Shown here piece after piece: positions 1-10,900 of a DNA stretch of 64,000 nucleotides. This DNA is from Chlorella sp. KRBP (lineage: Eukaryota; Chlorophyta; Trebouxiophyceae; Chlorellales; Chlorellaceae). The stretch covers positions 1 through 64,000 of the forward strand of contig QAXK01001551.1 in the NCBI GenBank assembly GCA_004335735.1, in the 5' to 3' direction. Numbering within the stretch: the stretch's first letter is position 1; every line of letters begins with the position of its first letter. Under the pieces are notes generated by a model. The model was not told where the DNA came from and made no database searches. It saw only the letters and a list, made by a program, of their open reading frames with translations. A program made the translations under genes and the position numbers.

Positions 1-659
1 CACTTGGGTGCGGGGATCTTCTCACCGTCCCGCGCATGCATGCATCTTGCTCCCCAGTCTCCAGCATGTACAGGGACTCTGACTCGCGTGCTTTCACGTG
101 TCCGCTACGTGCAACCCCGTGTTATATGGGTGGGTGCGGGCGGCTTGCCAACTTGGAATCACCATCGGACCCTCGTTGCCATGTCCTCAACTTTCATGGT
201 GGGTGATGTGCGCTTGCACCTTGCATGATGGGTGATGTGAGTGCTTGCGCTTGCAGCTAGAGCGCTGCTGTGGTTGGTGTCGTTGTCATTGCATGGCACG
301 GCAGAGGTGTGAGACGGTGGCATGGAACCGTTTCGCGGTGGCGTAACTCTGACTTGATTTGGCCTGGCTCGGGGCGATCACTCAAGGCAAAGCGAAGCCC
401 TGTTGGCATTGATTAGCCACTGACTGCAACTGCACCTTGCACGAGAGACTGAGGCCATGCGCCACGCGCAGCACACTGCTGGCTGGCCACCTGCCTGGCG
501 GCTGAGCACTCAGGAGCTTCACAGCCAGTTTTCGCGCGCAGGAGTCTCATGAGCAAGGGTTAGGTAGGATAGCGTATCTAGAGACAAAGGGTAAACACAA
601 CGCGCTCTACAAGGTCACCCAGCACCGAAGGATTAAACACGACGATGCGCTCTACAAGG
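1..659. other. No gene seen; probable 3' flank of the TOR1-like gene
   Basis: No convincing coding exon, RNA gene or element is visible in this stretch. Short open frames occur on both strands but lack family motifs. The right end carries part of a 46-base-period tandem repeat that reaches the TOR1-like stop codon at 660-662, so this region probably contains that gene's 3' UTR. A neighbouring gene may lie just outside the window. Confidence 0.4.
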
Positions 660-672
660 TCACCCAGCAGCA
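602..672. repeat. Two-copy tandem repeat, about 46-base period, over the TOR1-like stop codon
   Basis: The string gcgctctacaaggtcaccca occurs at about 603 and again about 46 bases downstream. The second copy contains the stop codon (660-662, read on the minus strand) and the first lies just past it, in the presumed 3' UTR. The duplication has therefore copied the end of the reading frame. Confidence 0.7.
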
Positions 673-3600
673 CCAGCGCTCCCTGCCTCCGCAGGCTCTT
701 GCAGGCTGCCACCTTCCTGCACCGCTGGCGCGGGCACTGTTGCCTCTGTTGTCGCCGCTGGCTGTTCTTCCGCCGCAGCGATCCCGCCCCCGCTTGCGGA
801 CCGCCTCCCAAAGCCGCCCCCAGGCACCAGCAGCTGTGAGGGCGGCAGCTCCGCCACCACGTTGCCCTGCTGGTCCTGCAGCCTCCCTGGCTCCTCCCCC
901 GCTGCCTCCAGGGGCGGGCTCACGCTGGCGGCACGCTCCTTGGCCGCCTCTGTGAGCATGCGCGCCTTGAGGAAGGCGGGGCTCTGCATGAAGTCACGCT
1001 CCAGGGCGTCAAAGTTGTTACGCAGCTGCTGCAGCCCCGCCACGGGCGCCCTCCCCGTGCCCTGGTTGGAGCCGGGCACCACGGCAGGGGTGCGGCCGGG
1101 CAGGGGGGACCTGTCCCTGGAGATGGAGGAGGGGGACGCCGTGAGGCCAGGGCGCGTGAAGGAGGAGCCACCCACGGACGCCTGCGACTGCAGCGCACCG
1201 CTCGCTGCTGCGTTGAGGGCGCTGTTGGGTGGGGAGGCGCCGCTCGAGGTGCGTGGCTGGCGCTCCTGGCTGCGGCGCGTTCCCGCCCCACCCAGTGACG
1301 CTGTTGAGTCATGTGGGAGGGGAGGTAGGCCCAGGGAGGGCTGGGAGCCTAGGCTGGGCTGGGTGCCCAGCTGCGGAGGGCTGCCCCCGCCCAGTGCAGA
1401 GGTGGCCGCGCCGGCTGCCGCTGGAGACGCAAAGGCGGACGAGGACGAGACGGACATGCGCCTGGGCAGTGGCTGCGGGGGCGGGGTGAGGCTGCTGCTG
1501 CTGCTGAGGCGGCCTTGGGGGAGGGACAAGGGCTCCAGCGCGGGTGTGGAGGCCTCAGAGGGGGGCAGCGGAAGGGTGACGGGGCTGATGTCTGGCAAGG
1601 AGGGCAGAGGCAGGTCGCTGGTTGCTGATGCGGCGGCGGGGGGCGTCTCTTGCCCACCTGGTGCTGAGGCGGAGAGGGTGGCCGAGAGCACTGCACGCGA
1701 TGCAGGTGACTCTGGTGGCTGGGGCGGCTGGGGAGTGGCGGACGTGTCCCCTGCTGCTGTTGCTGCATCAGGGGGCGGCACCACCACCTGTAGCGGCGGT
1801 GCGGGAGGGAGGGTGCTGGTGCTGCTGGCTTGCTGGTCGCCGCTGATGCTGCTAGGTTGTGTGGGTGGCGAGGTGGGGGCGGGGGAGGCAGTGCCCTCAT
1901 ACAGCCCTCTCTGCGGCACGGGCACGGGCAACGCTGGTGGTGGTGGTGGTGTTTGTGCTGCTGCTGACGTGCTTTCCCGTCGCTGCAATGACGGGGCGCT
2001 GGTGCTGCTGGGTGGCGCAGCACCGCTGCCTGAACGCCGCAAGCTGGTGCTGCTTGGGAGGCCTGGGGGCGGCTGGGGCTGGGGAGCAGCAGGAGGAGGA
2101 GGAGGAGGAGGAGGTGTGGCGGCAGAGGAGGGGCGCGAGGACAATGTGCCTTCTAGCCCTCCACTCTCTTGCACTGGTGCTAGTGGTGATGCTGACATGG
2201 AAGCCTGTGGTGACGACAGCCGTGCAGATGTGCTGCTCTGCAGTGGCGGCGGCGGAGGAAGTGTGGGAGGCTGTATCTGCTGCTGTTGTTGTTGTTGTTG
2301 TTGTTCCGCCGCTGCCATCTCTGCAGCTGCAGCCGCGCGCACCTGCTGAGGTGTCATGCTGCGGAGTGGACCTGACTGCTGCTGCTGCTGCTGCTGTTGT
2401 GCCGCTGCAGTTCCGCTGCGTGACAAGGTGCTTGCTAGTGCGTCCGCGCCTCTTGACATGGCCCCCCCTTGCGGTGAGGTGGCGGGAGGTGTGAGGGCAC
2501 CAGGTGACGCCGCGCTGTGGGGGCGCGAGTCTGGTGGCAGCAGGGCGCTGCTGCTGGGCTGTGAGGTGAGATGGGACAGGGAGGACGAGGGCAGGAGGGC
2601 TGGAGGGAGCAAGGGTGTGAGGGGGCCGCTGCTGCTGCTGGGCCCCACCGTGACGCTGGTGTGCTGCTGGTGGCCCGACAGTGGCCTAGGCACGTTGATG
2701 GGCGCAGCGCTGTTGAGCCTCGAGGTGGAGGCAGAGGAGGGCACCACCGTGGGGAAGGCGCCTGATGACCTGGAGGTAGGGTACTGCATGGGCCTGAGGC
2801 CTGTGCCCTGCTGCTGCACTGCCAGACGCTCCGCTGCGGTTGAGCTCCCTGTGGGGGAGGGAGGGGTGCTGGCGCTGGTGCCCGCCTGCATGGCCCAGTG
2901 CGATTGGAGCGTCTGGTGCAGCAGCTGAAGCTTGGCAGCCATCTGCACACACACCACGGCACACGTGATGCAGCAGGGGGAGCTTGCCACCAGTGTGCGG
3001 TGGGCTACACCGGAGCAGTGAGTGACAGCACCTTGCGCAACTCGCGTGGCGTGGCGGCTGCAGCCAGGCAGGCACTGTGCAGGTCTGCAGCAGGTCCGCT
3101 CACCTCTGGGTGGTTAGCGACCTGCCAGGCCTGCACTGCCGAGTGCAGGGAGGCCAGCAGTTGCTCCTGCTCGCGTGCGTTGATGGCGTCCTGCAGCCCG
3201 GGGGCCTGCTGCTCGTCGGCCAGCCGCCACAACCACGGCATCACGCGAGGGAGAGTGAACGGGTCCTGGGCACACACACCACACGTGTTGCAGTGCAGGC
3301 AGTTTGTCAGTCAGGTGCACATGGTGCAGCCGCTGCTGCTCTGCACGAGCCGCACCACCTGATGCGCACCCCACGCCACCCCAGCCCCCAGTCAGGCCGC
3401 CTCTCACCTGCAGCATGCTAGTGAAGGCCTGCAGGAGGCTGTGCGCCACATCAGGCTGCAGCGCGCCCCACACGGCACCGGTGCGCGAGAGCAGCCGCTG
3501 CATCTCAGCGCTTGCTGGCCCAGCTGTGAGCGCCTCACGGTACGCGGCGTTGATGTCCTGAAGAGGACCCTGAGGGAGGATGTGGTGTGCAAACACAATA

Positions 3601-6600
3601 AGGCCTCACACGTGTGTAGAGGACCACATAGTGCCACCAGGTCAGGCAAGGTGAAACGACCACGCACCCACGCTTCCCCGTGCATGCGCCCACCTGTTGT
3701 GACGCTGAAGGTGTGCGCGCCGGTGAGACTGGCTGCACAATGGCGCTGTTGACGCTCGCCCTAGGGCTTGGGCTGTCCGCCCACATGCGCTGCCCACTTG
3801 GCTCCCGCATGAGACCACTGGGCTCCGCAGACGGCAGCAGAGGAGGAAGCCCACTGCCCCAGTGACTGACAGCCGCACCGCCCCCGCTGCCACCGGCAGC
3901 ACCGTCCACTCCATGCAGCCCCCGCCGCGCCCCCTCCATGCCACCAGGGCTTGCGGGCATGTGGTGAGGGCTGCTGGGTGCGGGCCCCACTGGTGGCGTG
4001 GGCACTGCGTACTTGGCAACTGGCATGAGGGCGGAGAGGGGCCGGTGCTGCTGCGCCTGGCCCTGCTGCGCCGAGGTGGGGCGGTGCTGCAGCGGGCTGC
4101 TGGGCCGGCTGCTGCTGGGCTCTGCAAGCAGGAGGTGGGCCGGGGGTGCTGCCATGTGTGTTATGCCTCCCAGGGGGGCCAGGCGTGTGACTGGGCTGGC
4201 AGGGCCGGCGGCACTGGCTGCTGCTGGGTGCTGCTGGTGCGCCTGCTGCAGCTGAGCCTCCATCAGCCTGATGCGGTCCTGTGGGCGGGCGGGCGCACGC
4301 AGCACACGCAGGAGCAGCAGCATCCATTTGACCTCATCCTCATCCTCATCCACCGCATCATACACATGGGCAGGGCAACGCAAGCCGCACAGGTGCCCAA
4401 CTGCCTTCCCTCACCTGCAGCTCAGATATGGTGCGTGTGCTGGCCGCACTCTGTGACGCCATGGCATCCACCAGCTCCCTCTGACGCGATTCCATGTCCC
4501 TCAGCTGGCGCTGCAGGCCCTGCCACTCCAACAGAGGCACCGTCACCGTCTGCATGGCGGAGGAGGAGGAGGGGAGGGCCCCGCTGCCTGCACCCGCTGT
4601 GTTGGAGGGGATGGCTGACTGGGGGCGGGACGCGGGGGGGAGCAGCTGACCGCTGCCTGCAGGGTGCGCACACGGCAGCAGAAGGGCTGTGCAAGCGTCA
4701 TGCACATGCGAAGGTCTCCTGCCGCATCAAGTGTTCCTGGCCCCAAGAATCGCCAATGAATGCAACCTCCGCTCACCTGATGCGGGCCTGCTGCGTCCAC
4801 TGGAGGGTCGCATCAGGGGCGGCGTCAGGTTGAGCTGCTGCTGCTGCTGTGACTGACGATCCATGAGGGTGACGTCCAGGGCCTCAGAGGGGGTGGGAGG
4901 TGAGGGGACCTGCACCATACCACCACCACACTCACCGCATGGTGGTGACAGCAGGGCTAATGGCTAGGTCCCACAAGCACTTCCCCTTTGCGCTCTTGTT
5001 TCTCACCAGGGGGTCAGCAGCCGCAGTGTTGCCCCCATCCCCCCAGCTCCTGCGACTAGAAGAGGGCTGGCGTGCCAGGGGCTGGCCCACCATGAGGCTG
5101 CCACCGTCCAGTGAGCCAGGACGGCTGCCCCTGCCATTGGCGGATGGTGCAGGTGGCAGAGGGTCCAGGGGCCCACTGCCAGGAGGGCCATCCGTGGTGC
5201 TGGGCCTGTGGAGTGAACACCAGGTGGGCGCACCAGGACATACACACCTCCTCTCCTGCTCCTTCTTGCCCTTCCCTGCACACCCCAATGATCACACGTT
5301 GAGTGTGTGTGCCGCACCTGGTGGGTGCGCGTGAGGATATGTCCATCACCACGTCCTTGGCCTCCGCCGCCTTCCTGAACCGGTCAGCCAGTGAGCCCTG
5401 ACGCTGGAAGGGGGACACGCGTGGGGGCGAGGGGGCGCGCGCGGCCGAGGGGGGCGGGGAGGCGCTCCGCCGCACGGGGGACAGGGCGCGCGCGCGGTGG
5501 GAGGAGGCGGGGGCGGGGGAGGAGGAGCGCACGCCACCTGGGGAGGCGCCTGGCCCTGGCAGGATGGCTTGAATCCCTGGCCATGCAAGCACAGGCACAC
5601 AGGCGACAGGTGTGGCGCTAGCATCCTGCTCCTCCTCCTCCGGGCACAACAAGCGGGTGGCGACCTGGCTTGTGCCCCTGATGAGTGCCTTGACGCACCT
5701 GCAGGCTCAGGTGCCGCTGCCTGTGCCGCCCACCCCGCCGTGCCGCCCCCCGCCTGCCCGTGCGCTGTGAGCTGATCCAGCAAGGCACCCGCGAGGCGCG
5801 CCATGTCACGCACATCCTTCACCTGCAAACAGGAGGTCAGCAGCAACACAAATGCCACTGATGAACAGGTGAGCTTGAATGCACCACTGCTACGCCCACA
5901 TCTGTGCCCTGCGCCCACCTTGTCGAACTTGGGTCCTTCCAGTGTGCGCGCAAGCCGCTGAGTCAGGCTGCGGGGATCTGCCGCCGACCCGCCACCATCA
6001 CCCTCCAGCATGGGACCCAGCACCAGCGCCGCACAACGCACACAGTCAGCAGCCGCCTGCAGGCAAACATGAGTTTGGTTGGCGCAGCAACGGTGGGGCG
6101 GCTGCTCTGGCTATGCACCTGTGCACCCGTCTGCCACCTGCTCACCTTGCGTGTCTGCCAGTCCTTGCTGGCCAGCGCCCCACACAGTCCAGACCCTGTG
6201 CTGCTGCCTCCTCCTCCTCCTTGCGCCTGGGTGGGCTGGCCGGCTGAGGGCGGGGTGGAGGGATGCCCCACCAGCGCATTCAGGTTCTGCTGGAACAGCC
6301 CAGGGGCAGCCTGCATGAGTGCAGTAGCATCATGGGCAGCGTGGCAGGCGTGTTGCACCAGCGCTTGCCCTCTCCCCAGTTCGCCGAACAGATGAAAGTG
6401 TGTGCGATCAGTACAAGCAGAGTCATGCCGCTCACCACCAGCAGTCCCTGAGGTGCACCTGTTGCCGGGTCCAGGCGTCCCACCGCACCCAGCAACGCAT
6501 AGGTGGCCTGTGACAGGATGGGGCAAAGAGCACAACCAACAGGCTTTGGTCGTCGCATTGGACGCTGGCTATGCGGCAGGTGCTCGCGCCCGTGAGGACC

Positions 6601-7706
6601 ACCCAGGCAGCTACCTGGAAGCTGGGTGTGTTGAGCCGCTTGAGCACCTCCTTGACGCACACGGGGTCCACCTGGCCAATGCACTGGGCGGCCTGCACTT
6701 GCACCAGGCAAGACACAAGCCACCATGCTGTCATCTCGCAATGCCACCTCCCCTCCCTGGAATGGTTGCCGGCCCTCAGCACTCGTCCCTTTGCCAACCC
6801 GCCATCCTCTCCCAGCCCTCACCAGCGCGAGGGCGTTGCACGCCGCTGCCTGCAGCTCCCTCTTGCCGTCGGGCAGGCTCTCCAGCAGTGCCTTGCCCAC
6901 TGGGTGCTGGCTGGTGGGCAGGTTGGCCTCAGGCGCGTGCACCTCGGCCAGGCCCTGGGCCACACACGCCATGGACTCGCCCGCTGCGTCGCGCACGCTG
7001 CTGTCTGCATCCTCCAGCAAGCGCTTGAGAGTGGACACCATCTTGCCCAGAAGGGTCGTGGTGAGGGCGGCCTCCCGCTGCGGGCACGTGCTGTTGGCCA
7101 GGCGCCCCAACGCCCTCGCCACCTCCTGCGTGCGGTGGGCGCGGTGGGCACACACCATCATGCTCTGCTGTGCTGCAGCCTCTGCAGGGACGGCAGCTTG
7201 CACCCCCGTGCAGCGCACACTGGCGCACCTTGCGCGCCACCACCTTTTGCGCTGTGCCACCCGCGCACAGGCTGTGCACGACCATGGGCAGGCAGTCAGC
7301 ATCCAGCCAGCCCTTGTCCTGCAGGGCGGCACACCGAAACACAGCGGTTCTGCCGCCGCCGCGGGGAGCGTGGCACACAAATCGAACCGCGCGGCTGTTG
7401 CGTGCCCCGTGGGCCCTGTGCGGCCTGTGCAACACAAGCAGCATCTGCAGCTGCACTGATCACGCACCGCCCACTGCACCTGCCGGCCCCACTGCGTGCC
7501 AGGAGTCCCACCTGCACCAAGTCCGAGAGCTCCTCTGCCGCCCGCTTGGCAGTGTCCCTGTCGTTGAGCTTGCTGAGCGCGCCCAGGACCCTGTCCTTCT
7601 TGACCGCAACCTGCTCGCGGCTTGCCACTCCTCCTCCTGCTGCTCCCTGCCCGGGCAACTTGCCCGCGGCTTGCGCGACGGCAACCTGCCCCAGCCTGCC
7701 TGCCAT
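660..7706 (-). CDS. TORTIFOLIA1/SPIRAL2-like microtubule-associated protein (TOG/HEAT repeats)
   Basis: Probably a plant-type TOR1/SPR2 protein, which binds and stabilises cortical microtubule ends. About 16 exons join in frame: 7706-7512, 7318-7229, ~7183-6823, 6692-6615, 6507-6436, 6310-6146, 6056-5919, 5822-5699, ~5570-5318, ~5205-5007, 4909-4777, 4656-4415, 4278-3694, 3569-3408, 3265-3032 and 2942-660. The N-terminus has the TOG-like opening KDRVLGALSKLNDRDTAKRA, then helical HEAT repeats with KMVSTLKRLLEDADSSVRDA and KDWQTRKAAD. A Pro/Ser-rich linker and a short coiled coil (LQRQLRDMESRQRELVDAM) follow. Next is the conserved C-terminal SPR2 block: MQRLLSRTGAVWGALQP, then PRVMPWLWRL. The last exon adds about 760 residues of Gln, Pro and Ser runs not usual in this family; it might be a separate gene or poorly spliced. 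The start at 7706 is the first ATG before the TOG homology. The acceptor near 7183 is uncertain. Confidence 0.8.
2090..2400. repeat. Triplet microsatellites inside coding exon (CAG/CAA and GGA runs)
   Basis: Runs of GGA (about 2094-2113), TTG/CTG (about 2278-2305) and CTG (about 2380-2398) lie in the last TOR1-like exon. On the minus strand they encode poly-Pro and two poly-Gln tracts of 7 to 9 residues. They are likely length-variable. Confidence 0.8.
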
Positions 7707-7926
7707 TGGGCTGGCAACTCGCCGTCCTCACCGCCTGCGCCTCTCCATCGCCTGCTGAGAGCGTGTGGTGCGCGAACGAGTGCAAATTTTCTAGACCCTC
7801 ATGCAGATTGTGCGAATGCTCCGCGTGTGCTGCTTTCCATTCCCCGCGCAGCATCCCGATTGCCTGTGTGTAGGCCAGGCCAGCACCTCCAGCGGCTAGC
7901 AGGCTCGGAGCGCAGCGCAGGTTCAA
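7707..7926. promoter_or_regulatory. Shared divergent upstream region of TOR1-like and MCM6 genes
   Basis: Only 220 bases separate the start codons of the minus-strand TOR1-like gene (7706) and plus-strand MCM6 (7927). Both 5' UTRs and core promoters must lie here or overlap the genes. No TATA box or other element stands out by eye, so the call rests on gene geometry only. Confidence 0.5.
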
Positions 7927-10900
7927 ATGAGCAATTTCGAGGATGGCGCTGGCGGGGGAGCAGGAGCAGGTCCGGCACCGCTGGCGAACAACGACATGAT
8001 GGCGCTGGATGGGAACCCGGGGCAGTTGGAGGGCTTCGCGCTGGAGGCTTTCTACACGTTCCTCAAGACGTATTCGCTGGGCGCAGTGGAGGACGAGACG
8101 CAGGCGGCTCCCTTCTACGCGCAGCAGCTGGAGCAGATGCGCATGGAGGACAGCACCAACATCTTCGTGGACTGGGCGCACTTCGCCGACTACAACTCGG
8201 CGATCGCAGACATGGTCGCGCAGCGCTTCCTGCGCCTCGAGCCCTCGCTCAGGCAGGCCGTGCTCCAGTTCGTCAAGGACATCATGCCCGAGTACACGCA
8301 GGTCAGCGCCGAGCGTCCTGTTGCGCGTTTGCGAGCATCCGGTCTGAGCATTTGAGATTTGAAGGATCGTGCTGCGGGATGCTGCTCGGTGCGCGCGCGC
8401 AGGACGACAACGGCACCGTCAAGGACTTCTTCCTGTCAGTGTTCAACCTGGGCGCTGTGGACCGCCTCCGCGACCTCAGGTGCGGACACCACACGCTGCA
8501 CAGCACGTGCGAACAGCAGCAGCAGCGCAGGACGGAGCCCACAGTGTGCCTAACTGCGTGTGTGCTATGCAGGGTGGAGAAGGTGGGCTCCCTGTGCAGC
8601 TTTGCTGGCACAGTGACGCGCACCAGCGAGGTGCGGCCCGAGCTGTACCTGGGCGCCTTCCGCTGCCTCGAGTGCGGCACGGTGGTCAAGGGCGTGGAGC
8701 AGCAGTTCAAGTACACCGAGCCCATCATCTGCAGCAACAACACCTGCGGAAACAGGTGCGCGTCGATCCACATGTTTGGCACGCCTGGCGGGCCAGCAGG
8801 CAGCGCGCTGTTAGCAGGTCTCGCCACACGGCCTGCCCGTGCGCGCAGGAAGCTGTGGAGCCTGGTGCGTGAGGACAGCGTGTTCGTGGACTGGCAGCGC
8901 GTCAAGGTGCAGGAGAGCGTGGACGAGGTGCCCGCCGGGTCCCTGCCACGCACCCTGGACGTCATCGTGCGCAACAAGCAGGTGCGGGCTGGGCGCAGGC
9001 GGGAGGGAGGGCGGGCAGGTGCAGCAGGAATCGCCTTTCCTCGCATACATGGATGCACCTTGTCGCTCCCTCCACAGGTTGAGGAGGCCAAGGCGGGAGA
9101 CAAGTCGGTATTCACCGGGTGCCTGGTGGTGGTGCCCGACGTCAGCTCCATGGCACTGCCAGGCAACGTGACCATCAGCGCAGGTCAGAGCTGCACCTGC
9201 AACGGAGGGGACGGCATAGGGGCAGCAACATGGCAGGGTGTGGCACCCAAGCGTATGGTGGTGCCCTGGTGTGTTGGCCGAGCAGGTGGTCGTGGTGGTG
9301 GCGGCGGTGGCGGCGTTGACGGCTTCACCACGCGCGAGTTCGGCACGCGTGAGATGACGTACCGCCTCATGTTCATCGCAAACACCATCCAGGTGCGACA
9401 GCCTGGTGTCACGGTGTGCAGGCGCGACACAGCCTGCCTGGTGAGCCTGCACCACCTGTGCTACCAGCACATGCTGCTGCTGGACACGGTGCGTGTGTGC
9501 GCACAGGCTGCCGAGGTGCGTAGCGGCATGGTCAACATCCGTTCGGACGAGGACCTGAGCCCTGATGAGGTCTTGGCCTCGTACGAGCCACGCCACGCGC
9601 AAGAGGTGCTGGCCATGAAGAGCGACCCACAGGTGTGTCACGAGGGTGCAGGGCCATGGAGAGCAACTCACAGGTGCAGGACGGAGGCTCGGGTGGTGGG
9701 GAGGGCAGTGGGCAGGGCGCATGCACCATCGTGTTGATAAGTTCAAGCTGCGCCTGACGTGGGGCTGGTGGTGCTGTGCAGATTTACGCCAAGCTGACGC
9801 ACAGCATCTGCCCCAGCGTGTGGGGTCATGACTCGATCAAGCAGGCGGTGCTGCTCATGCTCCTGGGGGGCGTGCACAAGCGCACACCAGAGGTGAGGCC
9901 TGCTTGCGGGTTGCTGCCTGGCAGCGTTGCGCAGCCACATGGCTCCGCTTGCCTGGACACAGGAGCTCAAGACTTGCCCCACGTTGGTTGCCTGTCGTTG
10001 CAGGGCATGTCCCTGAGGGGTGACATCAACGTGGCCATTGTCGGTGACCCTGCGTGCGCCAAGAGCCAGATCCTCAAGTGAGCATTGGCTTGGTGACCAC
10101 GCCAGCCACACCCTGCCCTGCCAGGCAATGATGCTGCGCCACCGTCACACACAGTCTGCTCACCCCATGTATGTGCGTGGGTCGTGTCCACTTGAATGCG
10201 TGCGCCCAGGTACGTGTCAGGGTTCCTGCCCCGTGCCGTCTACACCTCGGGCAAGGCCTCCACGGCGGCGGGCCTCACGGCCTCTGTGGTCAAGGTGCGC
10301 ACCACCCGCCTGCACCCACCTGGTGGGCAGCGCTGGGATGGGGAGGGATGAGGCCGCAGCTGCGCCACGCAACCTACAGCCTTGATGGTGTGGTCACGCG
10401 CTCTCAGTGTCGTGTGGGTACGCCATGTGTACGTGTGTGTGCGCAGGAGCCTGAGAACAACGAGTTCGCCATTGAGGCTGGCGCGCTGATGCTGGCTGAC
10501 AACGGCGTGTGCTGCATTGACGAGTTTGACAAGATGGACATCAAGGACCAGGTGGCCATCCACGAGGCCATGGAGCAGCAGACCATCTCCATCACCAAGG
10601 CTGGCATCCAGGTGCGCGCAATTGGGTGCACTGTGCTGCAGCAAGCGATTGGGCCCTTGCATCAGGACCTTGGACTGCCCGTGCACACGCTGTCGCCCAC
10701 GCACCCCTTGCCGTCCCCGCCCACAGGCCACGCTCAACGCGCGCGCGTCCATCCTGGCTGCGGCCAATCCCGTGGGGGGACGGTACGACAAGGCAAAGCC
10801 CCTCAAGTACAACGTGGCACTGCCACCCGCACTGCTCTCAAGGTAAGGATGTGTGCAGCGTGCAGACGGGGCGAGCTGGCTTGCTGTGGATTGGGGTGGG

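Noticed and set aside
862..2349. 495-codon open frame on the plus strand opposite the TOR1-like last exon
   Set aside because: It is the antisense shadow of a GC-rich triplet-repeat exon; its residues are Gly/Cys/Leu runs with no domain, and the minus-strand reading continues a recognisable gene.
7170..9737. 855-codon continuous plus-strand frame through the TOR1/MCM6 boundary
   Set aside because: It reads through MCM6 introns and the antisense of TOR1 exons. The true MCM6 starts at 7927 and matches the family only after splicing.
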